Shown here: positions 43,819 through 56,171 of the stretch, piece by piece
How the letters are laid out: each line of letters begins with the position of its first letter
Position numbering within the stretch: position 1 is the stretch's first letter
NCBI GenBank assembly: GCA_900660155.1
Contig: CABFPE010000153.1
Location: forward strand, 824,635 to 888,634
Direction: 5' to 3'
DNA: 64,000 nt
DNA from: Hofstenia miamia
Lineage: Eukaryota; Xenacoelomorpha; Acoela; Hofsteniidae
Notes under the pieces: generated by a model
Told to the model about the DNA's origin: nothing
The model's database searches: none
The model's input: only the letters and a program-made list of their open reading frames with translations
Program-made: the position numbers and the translations under genes

Positions 43819-44818
43819 NNNNNNNNNNNNNNNNNNNNNNNNNNNNNNNNNNNNNNNNNNNNNNNNNNNNNNNNNNNNNNNNNNNNNNNNNNNNNNNNNN
43901 NNNNNNNNNNNNNNNNNNNNNNNNNNNNNNNNNNNNNNNNNNNNNNNNNNNNNNNNNNNNNNNNNNNNNNNNNNNNNNNNNNNNNNNNNNNNNNNNNNNN
44001 NNNNNNNNNNNNNNNNNNNNNNNNNNNNNNNNNNNNNNNNNNNNNNNNNNNNNNNNNNNNNNNNNNNNNNNNNNNNNNNNNNNNNNNNNNNNNNNNNNNN
44101 NNNNNNNNNNNNNNNNNNNNNNNNNNNNNNNNNNNNNNNNNNNNNNNNNNNNNNNNNNNNNNNNNNNNNNNNNNNNNNNNNNNNNNNNNNNNNNNNNNNN
44201 NNNNNNNNNNNNNNNNNNNNNNNNNNNNNNNNNNNNNNNNNNNNNNNNNNNNNNNNNNNNNNNNNNNNNNNNNNNNNNNNNNNNNNNNNNNNNNNNNNNN
44301 NNNNNNNNNNNNNNNNNNNNNNNNNNNNNNNNNNNNNNNNNNNNNNNNNNNNNNNNNNNNNNNNNNNNNNNNNNNNNNNNNNNNNNNNNNNNNNNNNNNN
44401 NNNNNNNNNNNNNNNNNNNNNNNNNNNNNNNNNNNNNNNNNNNNNNNNNNNNNNNNNNNNNNNNNNNNNNNNNNNNNNNNNNNNNNNNNNNNNNNNNNNN
44501 NNNNNNNNNNNNNNNNNNNNNNNNNNNNNNNNNNNNNNNNNNNNNNNNNNNNNNNNNNNNNNNNNNNNNNNNNNNNNNNNNNNNNNNNNNNNNNNNNNNN
44601 NNNNNNNNNNNNNNNNNNNNNNNNNNNNNNNNNNNNNNNNNNNNNNNNNNNNNNNNNNNNNNNNNNNNNNNNNNNNNNNNNNNNNNNNNNNNNNNNNNNN
44701 NNNNNNNNNNNNNNNNNNNNNNNNNNNNNNNNNNNNNNNNNNNNNNNNNNNNNNNNNNNNNNNNNNNNNNNNNNNNNNNNNNNNNNNNNNNNNNNNNNNN
44801 NNNNNNNNNNNNNNNNNN
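43819..44818. other. Assembly gap of exactly 1,000 N
   Basis: A round-number gap between two copies of the same LINE family, most likely of unknown true size and caused by the repeats on both sides. Confidence 0.95.
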
Positions 44819-45385
44819 ATAATCGATTTACTTCTGAATTCTTTGGTTTTTTCTCTTTACATACACGAATAAAGTAGTCAATGAAATCATCATCATTCAT
44901 AGAGTTTATATAATTTTCTTTGATCTCAGTAACTGAATTCTCATGAGAACATTCAATTACTGTATTTTTTCTTGAGATTATATTTTGATTTAGTAAAAGT
45001 TCTTTAGTACTTTTACTAAGCCTGTTTGAAAGCACTTGATGTGCTTCTTGAACTATAATTTTTGATGAAGATTTTTTCTGAACTAATTGATGAACAATAG
45101 GTTCAATTTTCATAGCTTCGGAATATGGTCGCGATTCTACATTAGCTTTTGATTTAAGGTTTCCAATAATTATAGATAATCGATTTACTTCTGAATTCTT
45201 TGGTTTTTTCTCTTTACATACACGAATAAAGTAGTCAATGAAATCATCATCATTCATAGAGTTTATATAAATTTAAAGGAAACAAATTTTCTTTAAAAAA
45301 GACAAAACTTCTAAAACCAATATGAATCTATGATTTTTCCTTTATAAAGTTAAAGCGTTATACAATTTTCAACTTTACAGCGTTC
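44819..45385 (-). mobile_element. Second copy of the two-ORF LINE with tandemly duplicated ORF1 N-terminus
   Basis: The 5' UTR and first 119 codons of ORF1 (45257-44901) are followed directly, in frame, by a second start of the same ORF1 (from 44900 down), reading TEIKE-NYINS-MNDDDF. The repeat period is 357 bp (119 codons). The first methionine of the family (ATGGAT) is ATTTAT-like here, so initiation would shift to the next ATG. The second unit runs into the gap, so the number of repeats is unknown. Confidence 0.8.
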
Positions 45386-47828
45386 ACCAAAGCTGGAAGT
45401 GAGTACTAGTGGCAAAATGTCACAAAGGCAGAATAATTTCTAAGCTTTAATTAGTTCAGTTCTCTTAGCTGAACCATTGTTAAAACATGGCAAGCGCTAA
45501 CAACACTTGAAAGTTACATTGTATCAGAAAAACAATTCTATTATTAAAAACGCATTTCTAAGTATCTTAACATTAGGTCGGACCTGTACCAATTTTTAAG
45601 CATTTCAACTCTATCAGGGCCATATTTATAAAAACTGTGATAGCACATTTATTTCACATGGTGTTATGTTGGCTATAATTCATGGAGGAATACTACGATT
45701 ACGTATTTCTTGGTCAAGTGATGAAGACCTATAATTCTCTAAGTTATAAATTTTTTATTCTGCTCATTATAGACATTGTTTTTGACACATTCGCTTAAAG
45801 CATAGAATAAAGCAAATTTATTAATGAACCAATCCAACTATATTACCTTTCTAATTTACATAAATTTATAGCAATGAAACTATCATTGTCCAACGGGTGG
45901 TTTGTTGTAGGATTAGCATTTGTTATTGTTTCTGGTCATTATTTTGATCGCGACATTATTCACTGAAGTCATTGTTCAGATTGATAAAACTTGGCATGAA
46001 ATTCGCAACCGCATATTTATTAATTTCAATTTCTTTTGAAAATGATAAAACTGGGAGTTACTAAGTTCTCGACTCGACTTCCACAACGTTTTTGTTGACT
46101 CAACTCGAGCTGACCTGCAGGTTAAGAAAACATAATTTATATCTGACAGCTAGCCGAGTAACCAAATAGAGAAGTTGCGCGAACCAAATAACTACAAAAT
46201 CTCAATAAATACTTGTGTACAGTGTGGTGATAAAATAGTTGAGGGGTGGTTTTGTTTCTCTGATTTATATTTTGCAGTTTGTTGTATAGCAAATAATGGC
46301 AAAGTAAAGAAATATTTTTTAGAAATAATTTTTGAAATTATCGTTGACGAGGTGCCTTGAGCAGACCCGACCCAACCTTCAGGTCGACCCGACTCGCTTC
46401 CATCTATGCACCAAGTAGTTCTTAACTTCGAATCTCCTTGCATTACACATTGACAATAACTCAATATCTGCCTGCAATTGTTTACAAATACAAAGTTTAC
46501 TATAGTATCTGTGATTGCTATTACAAAATATCCATAATCAATATTAATTCTATACTCAATATTTGCAAATTATTATTATACAATATTGACAAATTTCATT
46601 TTTTAATATAATATCTTGTGGCAGGGTAGTACCTAAAAAATGGACTATTGAGAACATGAGATCTGGAGAAATATTGAAAAGCGAAAGATCTACCGCTTAA
46701 TGCAGACCTGTAATATGCTTGATGCACAACATCAAACCATTATTTGATTTATTCAACTGAAGGCAGTTTTGTGTAATATTTATCGCATCCCAATTCACAG
46801 CACACCGAAGATAAGCGGCACAAAGCCAAGGGCGGGCGTGGATTGGGTATACCACAGAGCGGGTTGTTTAGTTTTCTTAAAAAATTGTTGATGTTTGGGT
46901 TGGTAAAATAATTTCAAAAATGCCGATATTTGCCTGTATAATTTTACGTTTTATTCATAGGCTGTTAGCAACACATTAATATGGTGAAAAAACGGAACTG
47001 ACAAATATAAGAAAACTACACTATTTATAGTAAATCGTAATTAGAGAAATTGCAAATTAAACAAAATTAAAAGTTCATAAAATGCTGTTGCTTAAGTTTA
47101 TTTTGGGAAGTTAGAGGCGGCTGAGCTTCTGTATGTTGAGGCGAGGGATGATCTGCCAAGTTGCTGTTTGAAGGTATCCAGCGTACTGCAATGTATTTGA
47201 TACGAGTAAACAGCCATCATATATGGGAAGGCCTTCAATTTTCTTGAATTAATTCTCAGCGTAATAGCCCAGTTATCGACTAGAATTGTGTCGCTATTTT
47301 GCTAGGCATAATGTTATGGCGAGTGCCTGTGCTTTTTTGTAGAATATAGGCGATGCAGACTCTTAAATGAATATGAAAAATGATCTGTTGCAAAGATATC
47401 TACAGCATACAATGATAGAAAATGGAATCGGAGATCAATAAAGAATATTGTGACCATGGTATGATAAAAGGAGCTCAATGTACAAGCAATGTAGTGCATA
47501 CTTTAGATTGACAAAATTTATTAGAGGATAAATCATGCAAATTTGCCAGAATATTATATGTTCCTATTAATGGCAAAATAAATTATAATTGACCTAATAC
47601 TTGTTGGTGTTGCTTCTCTGCTAAGGTCCTAGTAATAGCGATGCGATTATTAGTGGCTACAATGGTAGATTAATCGAAATCTAGCATGAAACACTAAATA
47701 CAAAAAGACTCTAAATGCGAATGCTATGATTGGTTTGCACGCATATAACGAAGATGAAATATAAGTATATTGTCCACATGTGACCATACTGTAGGAGCTA
47801 AATGTCTGATGGTTTTTATAAGTGTATT
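45386..47828. other. Non-coding stretch with CCCGACCC-like patches
   Basis: GACCTGCAGGTT at about 46112 and CCTTCAGGTCGACCCGACTC at about 46375 are GC-rich words in loosely inverted arrangement and may be worn ends of an element. No supported exon. Minor ORFs here lack any recognisable domain. Confidence 0.3.
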
Positions 47829-48056
47829 CAAGGCGTACCAAAGACAAGGCCATGACATAATAAAGTTTTCTAAAATTTGCTAGGCTCAAATATTTAAAAC
47901 TTCGAATAAGTAATTTTTGTAAATTGGTCACTCACACATAATTATGTATTCTATAAAGTTCTATTTGATTAACTTCAGTAATGTGTAAAGTTGGAATATT
48001 TGTCTGATTTATGGCAGAACAATTTTGTAAACGCGTGCATTGCTTCATTTTCAAAA

Positions 48057-48188
48057 ATGCCTCGAAAGTGCTGCGTTTATTCATGCTGTACTGGATCTCG
48101 CAAGCGAAAAACTAAAAAAGGAATCACGTCATCTGAAACTCAAAGGATATCAGTACATCGCAACGAAGAAGAAAGAAGTCTATGCTAA
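48057..48188 (+). pseudogene. THAP-type DNA-binding domain start of the P-like transposase
   Basis: MPRKCCVYSCCTGSRKRKTK matches the THAP opening (MP..C.V..C....). The reading continues to ISVHRNEEERSLC and a stop, where the family has F.FP.....R..W, so the domain is degenerate. THAP fingers bind the ends of P elements and occur in THAP9-like host proteins; the flanking inverted repeats favour transposon origin. Confidence 0.6.
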
Positions 48189-48378
48189 GATCTTTGCCAA
48201 ACAACAATTACATCAATATCATCAATTATATATATATATATATATATATATAATTTAATAAGAAGTATTAAAATAGTTTTATCATCTTATGAGCTTTTGA
48301 AAAATTCCAATCTGTTAATATTTAGGCATCACTGTATCTTGTATTCCAAATCTGCCACTAACAAAACCTCATATTTCA

Positions 48379-49314
48379 ATGGCTTCATCATCAGCTCGCA
48401 ATCTAGTAATGGATGAAATGGAAATATTTTTGCATCAAGATTCCATTGATAACATTACGGTTGACATTTTTGATCATTTACCTGATTTGTCAATCTGCTT
48501 TATAAATTCCAAATGCAGTGAAATTACAGTCCTCTCAACAAATAGAATTCCACAGACTTCAACTCACAAGTGGTCTTTACATATAGATTATACTTTTCTT
48601 CCTTTTAAATTTGAAGCATGTAGTAGAATTGCAATTGTGAAGCTGAAACATTTTTCAAGCATATCGGCACGACTTTGTTTTATTGGGTTTTTTCTCCTCT
48701 GATGGCTTGGAGGCATCTACTACATTTCCGTTGCTCAAATTTTGGGAATACTACAGAATAAGAAAGTCAATATCAATTGTCAAGATTAATGAATTCCTTA
48801 CACTGCAAAGTTCACAGTCTGACGAAAGACATTTATGCCCGAATTGCATTCAACATGATGTTCCAAGCTTATGGATAGAAAAAATTGAAGGGATTCCTGC
48901 TAATGCTCAATTTGTGAACAAGGATATCCAATTGGCAGCTGTATATGTTGCAGGTTATTTGTGCTGAAAGCATCCTATGCTTCAATGCTCGAAAGAAGAT
49001 CTTGAAGGATTGCATAACAAATATCTTGATGAAATGGATAGAGAAGGTCTTGTTCATTAATGTGAAGATCTTGTTCTATTAATAGTGTTCGGATGTGTTC
49101 TTTTTGATATGCAATTCATAGAACTATGGTGTCGTCAGAGTTTGCAAAAGCTCTTGCGCTTGCTCTTTATTTGGTATTGCAAGGCTTCCATTCCGAATGC
49201 TATTATAAAGCGCTATTCAACATTTTAATTAATAATTACTGTAAAAGAATTTCTTTAGATTTAAATTATAATCCTTCAAAACAAGGAAAAATTTCTACAT
49301 TGTCTGGAAAATGA
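48379..49314 (+). pseudogene. P-like transposase body, fragmented
   Basis: Three plus-strand open segments follow the THAP start. The middle one reads LCPNCIQHDVPSLWIEKIEG, then NKDIQLAAVYVAGYLC before a stop. The AAVYVAGYL block matches the P/THAP9 transposase C-terminal region (…YVAGYV..K). Downstream, FGCVLFD and CRQSLQKLL continue the similarity in other frames. A (TA)n at 48227-48252 interrupts the region after the THAP domain. Confidence 0.55.
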
Positions 49315-49566
49315 ATTTTGCACTTCTATGTTTAAATGTTTTTATATACTTATAATTTCAAAATCATTTCTTAAATATATAGTTTAAATTCGTTTATTTC
49401 AGCAGTTATCTTTATCAATGATTGTTAACATATTAATAAATAGCATAGAATTGCCATTTATTTAAAAAATCAACTTATTGTGTAGCTAAAAATTAATAAA
49501 ATTTGAGCCTCACCAAATTTTGCTAATATTTTTTTTGGCCTTGTCTTTGGTACGCCTTGGTGTATT

Positions 49567-50207
49567 AGTTAAAAGTTGATATGGTACTGAAGAATAAGAT
49601 AAGCCCATAGAAGCCTTAAGGAAATATTAAAGTTGTTGATTATGCTATAGAAAGATATGCTTATATTGAATCTTAGGCTAAATTTCGAGATGATAATAAC
49701 CGTTCTGTATATCAAAAGTAATGCCTATATGTAATTGCCTATATGTAGCGATTTCTTAATGACTTTCACAAAAGCAAAATATTTTATTCGAGATGTTAAT
49801 AGCATTAAATGAGAAAAATCGATTAACATGCGAAACTTATTGTGGGATTTAGGAAAAAAATGCTCTAGATACAATGTGGGAACGTCTGCATGTGAAGCAT
49901 AGCGGGGTCCCTGATTTGCGTAGGTCGCTTAACTACGTGTGGACGAAACCTAGTAATATGTATGTATTTGCATAAGGCGTTGTACTCTTTCGGGTATGTT
50001 TGTAAAATCTAGCAGAGCATCACAGTTTATCATAGCGCCATGATATGTATTTGTAGAGTCGAAAGAAAAAGAGTATCGGAATGTGCGGAATCTATTCATG
50101 TATCAGGAGTGGAAAAATTCATGGAAATATTTTGAGCGTGCCCTATGTGTCAAAATTCAAACAATATACAATTAATGCATAGATATATAAATAAAACAAT
50201 TGTGTGT

Positions 50208-50245
<38 letters not shown>

Positions 50246-50586
50246 GTCCCAGTAGTAGTCTAAGTGTTTAATTGGCTCTCATTTTGGTACGGTGTTTATA
50301 ATTTCCACCAAACTTTCTTCAAATAAATCTATTGAATATGCGATTTTGTTTGCAATTTGAATTTTTGAACTAACACTGTCGCTATGACCTTTCAAAGTAA
50401 ATGTATGTTTTCGAGCACTTTCTATTTATCAATTTAACATAGCACGTGCGCTGTATTGATCTGACTTTAAAGTCATTCGTCTGAATTCCGCTAAATTATT
50501 GAACACATGAAGCTTTTTCATTTTGATAATGTTTTATAAAAGTTTTTTTATGTTTTTTATTTTTTATTTTTAATGGAATTTTACTT

Positions 50587-50641
<55 letters not shown>

Positions 50642-51315
50642 TATAGGTGCATAATGATTAAGCATGTGGTTGCTTTTTATTTCGAAAGCTGTATTCAAAT
50701 GTCTTAATCAACAAATTCAAATTCAGAAATACTATGTATAGTTGTTAATTGATTTGGTTCATCTGAATAGCGAATAGCGAATAAATGTATTTTCATATTA
50801 ATACTCAATGAGCCTTTAGCCTTTTATAAATTTGTGTTCATCGAAATTATAATTTTTCTATACAATCCTTGATTTTCATTTTGAAATTTGTATTAAATAT
50901 GAGTAAACATATAGAGTAGGACATAATGGATTACATGTAGAATGAAAAATTGGATGGTATTGTATTCTGATACAATTGGAACATGACAGATTGATATTCG
51001 TTGGGTTCAAATTTTTCAAGGAGTGTGTGTGTGGGTTGGGTTGGGTGCAGACGTTGCGGGTCCGCTTTGGGTTATGTAATAATGTCCAGCCTTTGCCATA
51101 ACAGCTTCAACTCCTGCTTACGTTTGAAGGAATGATTTAATTTTGCAAAGGAAATTCAAAACGAAAGATAAAATCTCAATTTCAGCCATGACCTTATTCC
51201 AATTACTAGAGACAACACCCTTGCGGACCTGAATCTTTAGTGGCATTGACAATGTCAGAGAAAATAATCGAAATCGATCAGTAATAAAATAAATTGGCTC
51301 TTCAACGTTATAGTA
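49567..51315. other. Non-coding stretch with two (TA)n arrays and one transposon-like end
   Basis: (TA)n runs lie at 50211-50240 and 50589-50638. GGGTGTCCCAGTAGTAGTC directly follows the first array, has the form of a Tc1/mariner or IS630 terminus on TA, and has no inverse partner nearby. A G-rich word (GGGTTGGGTTGGG) lies at about 51035. Confidence 0.4.
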
Positions 51316-51817
51316 ATGACCCAAGCAACCAGGATTCATGTGCCATTGATGGCCCATTAATGTTTTCATTATCGGCCAAAATTAGGGTTTGACCGCTGAG
51401 CCATTAATGGCCCAACCATATATCCAACAATAAGAAATAATAAAGTTTTTTTTAAGCAAATTCAAATAATTTCAAAAAAATATCAAACATTTTCAAATAT
51501 ATTTACGTTATAAACAATAAATATAAATTACTTTTGCAATAAGTTATAATTTTCTTAGAAAAAAATCACCATAATGATTGCAGTTAGTCTATACATGTTT
51601 GCTTTATATTTTATGGAATGTTGTCTAAAAATAATGTTGAACATTGTATCACATGAATAATTCGAGAAAAAAAGTTTAAAAATTCTTCATTATTGGCTCA
51701 TTGTTGGATTTATCATTGGACCAGTAATGGTCCAGTGGTCAAATACAAATAATGACCAACAATGGAAAAAATCATTGGCCATCAATTGTCAATGAATTCT
51801 TGTTGCTTGTGGATCAG
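51316..51817. mobile_element. Long-arm MITE or fold-back element
   Basis: Arms of about 120 bp at 51316-51435 and 51700-51817 are imperfect inverses. CCCAAGCAACCAGGATTCAT and CCATTGATGGCCCATTAATG on the left pair with ATGAATTCTTGTTGCTTGTG and CATTGGCCATCAATTG on the right. The match continues through TTTGACC.CTG..CCATTA and ATCCAACAAT. No coding. The superfamily is unclear because no flanking duplication is obvious. Confidence 0.65.
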
Positions 51818-52558
51818 GTTTAGAAGTTAGTGCGCCACAGACATAATAATAGCCAGATCATTTGAATAAAGCATTATCAAAAGCATTGAGGAGCCAACAG
51901 TAGGCTAATTCATTCAGTTTTCATCAAATTTCTATGCAGATCTTACTTCTAAACAATCTACTTTCTTACCAAATGTAAAAAGGCTTAGAATGGTTGCCCA
52001 ATGTGAAATATGCAATATGAGAACATTTGTTTCAAATATATTCGCTAGCACACATCAAATCGGTATGTGTAGTAATTTTGATATTATGTACTTGGGGTGA
52101 CAAAAAAGTTTTGAGAATTTCCAATACTACACTTTATATTGATTATATTTTGTAAATAATTATTGTTTACTCCTACTTTTGACACCTACGGATAAGTCAA
52201 TGTGAAATAGGAACTTTGGATATAAATAGTAGTTTCTGAGCGCCATATTGTCTCTATATTTTATTGCAGTGTAACGAAATGACAAATGATTATTTGCGCC
52301 TACATTGTGGTCTTTCAAAATGGGATATTATTAAGCAAATGAGTGAAAGCTATATCCGTACTGCAATGAACCATGCCAAGATTTATTGTACCAGTTCTGA
52401 ACGGCTGAAAGAATCATAAATGTATCGTTGCTACGGTTAAAAGCTCTACAACAAAAACATTGTAATTGAGATGTATACCGATGATGCTTAAGCCAAAACA
52501 TCATAATGCTCAAGGAGATCACGTTATACATTTACATATTTGTTTTGATAAAATATAT

Positions 52559-53200
52559 ATAGTGTGTCTCAAAAGTCGTAAGACTGTTAACATTTCGGTA
52601 TGAAAAACATTTATTTGAAACAAAAAAAACATTACTGCGTAATAGTGGCCGTACTTTTGCATGACTGATTACAATTTCTATAGTCTGTCAATCACTCGGG
52701 GAAAGTATTCATATGGGGTGTAGTTTAGAAACTGCACCGTTGCTTTTTTACCGAATCGGCGTCATCAAACTTAAATTTTTGCAACATTTTTGAATTCAAG
52801 TCCGGCCTGTATGGGCTTTGAATACGCTGACGGACCTGTGTTCTCTCTAGAAAAGCCGATGTTTCGGACTACTTGTATACACTATACAGTAGCATTGCCA
52901 AGCTGTAACCAGAATTATGAGAGTAACACATAATGTTCCCCATTTTTGCCAGATGGTTTGGATAAATTCAATGTAACGTGATGATGTCAATGTTTCTTTT
53001 CGCTTCAAGACATCTACGCTAAACTTTTTATCACCTGTAAGCATCAAAATTATCATGTTTGTAATTTGGGGTTGAATTACGCGTTTCTGCCACCAGTTGT
53101 TCTCCTCTTTTGTACGAAACAATCGAACAGAGCCCAAGTTTCGTCCTCAGTTGCCCAATATTTTAATAAATCACCCAAAGAATTTAAATCAATCAAATGG
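52559..53200 (-). mobile_element. Tc1/mariner remnant with one terminal repeat
   Basis: The plus-strand edge GTGTGTCTCAAAAGTCGTAAG looks like a mariner end on TA. Minus-strand ORF 52847-53137 includes LTSSRYIEFIQTIWQKWGTL, as in the region between the first and second catalytic residues of Tc1-like transposases. Further on, SPYRPDLNS corresponds to the YSPDLNP motif at the third residue. Frameshifts separate the parts and the other end is missing. Confidence 0.55.
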
Positions 53201-53992
53201 ATAATATGTTTACAACATTAGATGCGCGATTGTTTATGTGATTCGGTTAGGAGATGAGGCAACCAAGCAGTGGCGTTAAACCTGAGGGCTAGGAGTGCTT
53301 AAGCCCCCTGTTTTTTTGAAAACGAAAAATAAGAAAACCTGTATTTGTTTTAATTTTTAAGATCATATTTTACTAATTTTTACTAATAAATTTTAGACTT
53401 GTTGATAGTAGCTCGAACCATGAAATATATGTAAAAAAAGCATGTTAAATATGAAAATTGAAATAGATTTATAATTTTTATCTGCGAGGCCAACAGATTT
53501 CTCAAGAGTGTCGTTAAGTGATTTTCCTTAGATAGCTTTGGTATTTAAAAAAAACAAACGGTTTTCCCACATTTTCAAACACTTTCTCCAAACCTTTTAG
53601 GAAATTTGCAAATTGGTAATGAATCTGCACACATGAAATGGAGAAAATTAGTACAAAACTACTTTGCAATGCCTGATGTAATTGAAAACTTAGCTATTTT
53701 TTGATGAAAATTCCGATTTCTTGAAATTCATTCAAATTATTTCCAATATTAAGAGTCAAATAATCATGACTTCTAATTCAAATGGGGTTATCAGCTAACT
53801 TAAAATATTTTTTTAGCAGATTATGGCGACTACAAGATTAACAACAAAACAGGAGTTTAAATCGCAAATGAAAGTTGAGACACTTCTCTATTGTGTTTTT
53901 TTCAGAATTATGAGCGCTTGAAGTAATTCATAGGAAATCATTACAGATTTTAAAAAAAATTCTGGGTTGACAACAACCTGGTGTTATTTTAA

Positions 53993-54420
53993 CCCTTTCG
54001 AGTCGAACGGGAACTATAGTTCCCGCTAATGTTTACATAAGCCTAACGCGAACCATTAATCCATATATCCCATTCAAATACATCCGATTAGTCATTTTGG
54101 AGACCGAGGCAATTTCTAGAGTTAGTTCCATAGTCATGACATCATTATTTGTTTATTTATCCCATTCGGTAAGCACCTGTTCATTTTTGCTCTATGTATG
54201 TTGCTTATATTTACACAAATAATAAGTAAAATCAGGATTGTTTTTGTTTCATTATTTATTTAAAATACTGTGTTTACTTGTTGGATGACCTGTTTGCATT
54301 TATTATTATTTTTATAAAATCATAAAGATGTCATCTGAGGTTTTAAATATACCCTACTAAATATGCATCATACAGTTTTTATAATAAAAATTCAATTACC
54401 TAGGTTCAGACTTGAAAGAG
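53993..54420. mobile_element. piggyBac-type MITE 3, flanked by TTAA
   Basis: TTAA at 53989-53992 and 54421-54424 borders a 428-bp unit with ends CCCTTTCGAGTC and GACTTGAAAGAG (10 of 12 inverted matches). A perfect 18-bp palindrome, CGGGAACTATAGTTCCCG, sits near the left end, as in MITE 1 where a different palindrome occupies an inner position. Non-coding. Confidence 0.75.
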
Positions 54421-55100
54421 TTAAAAGGAAAACTGTTTTTCCACACTTTCAAATAAAGTTCTTCAAGCTTTTTAGGAAATTTGAAAGCGTGAGCTATGGA
54501 CACATCTATTAGTGAATGTGCTCGAATGTAATGTTGAAAATTTGAACTAAAGCATATTGCTTTGGCTGAAATACTTGAAAATTCCGATTTTCAAAAAAAT
54601 TTAAATACTCTTCATGTAATTCTAAGCCTTAGAATACATGGAAGCAACTATTAAATTAATCTGTTTCTATATATGAAGTGTGTCATGTACAAAGTCAGAG
54701 GTGCAGCGTGGAAAGACCAGGGTTGATGCTTTCGCGCAAAGCCATGCCTTAATTGGACCGTGATTTTAAAAGGCAAATGAAAAACTGGACACTCCTTATT
54801 CTAAGGTGCCTTCTTATTTTCCACATCTTTATTAGTATGAGCTTTATTTTTCTTAAAAATCATAAGAACATTTCATGAAATTCCGAAGCTATTAACATCA
54901 ATGATATAATTAATACTTTACATGTTTTCACACAAAAAATGTTTTCGAACGTCTAGCCCCCCTGATTTTTAGGGGGTTTGAGGCTACTGCACCTAGGTTC
55001 TACACAGAGTTGGAATCGGCCGAAAATTTTAAGACCAGGCAAGTATTAATACCGGCCAGTAATTTTTTTTGCATTGTATATTGAATCTATGCCATTATTA

Positions 55101-56100
55101 NNNNNNNNNNNNNNNNNNNNNNNNNNNNNNNNNNNNNNNNNNNNNNNNNNNNNNNNNNNNNNNNNNNNNNNNNNNNNNNNNNNNNNNNNNNNNNNNNNNN
55201 NNNNNNNNNNNNNNNNNNNNNNNNNNNNNNNNNNNNNNNNNNNNNNNNNNNNNNNNNNNNNNNNNNNNNNNNNNNNNNNNNNNNNNNNNNNNNNNNNNNN
55301 NNNNNNNNNNNNNNNNNNNNNNNNNNNNNNNNNNNNNNNNNNNNNNNNNNNNNNNNNNNNNNNNNNNNNNNNNNNNNNNNNNNNNNNNNNNNNNNNNNNN
55401 NNNNNNNNNNNNNNNNNNNNNNNNNNNNNNNNNNNNNNNNNNNNNNNNNNNNNNNNNNNNNNNNNNNNNNNNNNNNNNNNNNNNNNNNNNNNNNNNNNNN
55501 NNNNNNNNNNNNNNNNNNNNNNNNNNNNNNNNNNNNNNNNNNNNNNNNNNNNNNNNNNNNNNNNNNNNNNNNNNNNNNNNNNNNNNNNNNNNNNNNNNNN
55601 NNNNNNNNNNNNNNNNNNNNNNNNNNNNNNNNNNNNNNNNNNNNNNNNNNNNNNNNNNNNNNNNNNNNNNNNNNNNNNNNNNNNNNNNNNNNNNNNNNNN
55701 NNNNNNNNNNNNNNNNNNNNNNNNNNNNNNNNNNNNNNNNNNNNNNNNNNNNNNNNNNNNNNNNNNNNNNNNNNNNNNNNNNNNNNNNNNNNNNNNNNNN
55801 NNNNNNNNNNNNNNNNNNNNNNNNNNNNNNNNNNNNNNNNNNNNNNNNNNNNNNNNNNNNNNNNNNNNNNNNNNNNNNNNNNNNNNNNNNNNNNNNNNNN
55901 NNNNNNNNNNNNNNNNNNNNNNNNNNNNNNNNNNNNNNNNNNNNNNNNNNNNNNNNNNNNNNNNNNNNNNNNNNNNNNNNNNNNNNNNNNNNNNNNNNNN
56001 NNNNNNNNNNNNNNNNNNNNNNNNNNNNNNNNNNNNNNNNNNNNNNNNNNNNNNNNNNNNNNNNNNNNNNNNNNNNNNNNNNNNNNNNNNNNNNNNNNNN
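55101..56100. other. Assembly gap of exactly 1,000 N
   Basis: A placeholder gap; the four open frames that cross it are artefacts of translating N. Confidence 0.95.
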
Positions 56101-56171
56101 ATGAGCAATATTGAAAGTGTGATAAGCAGAGAGCATTTATTAATTGTTTACGATATGTATTTGAAATATTT

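Larger units (their letters stand above)
47829..49559 (+). mobile_element. P-superfamily DNA transposon with THAP domain, inverted ends and target duplication
   Basis: The ends begin CAAGGCGTACCAAAGA and close with the inverse CTTTGGTACGCCTTG; the inverted match extends over 24 bp. They are flanked by GTGTATT on both sides (47822-47828 and 49560-49566), close to the 8-bp duplication of P elements. Inside, a THAP finger start is followed by fragments of P-type transposase, including the (V/Y)VAGYL block near the C-terminus. At 1,731 bp with stops and frameshifts, the copy is non-autonomous. Confidence 0.8.

Noticed and set aside
45900-46420. Inverted GACCTGCAGG/CCTTCAGGTC patches as element ends
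   Set aside because: The inverse match is too short and interrupted to define boundaries.
52278-52420. Plus-strand ORF MTNDYLRLHCGLSKWDIIKQ as a mariner transposase N-terminus
   Set aside because: Suggestive of helix-turn-helix wording and near a GGGGTGACAAAAAAGT word, but too short and without a downstream core or matching end.
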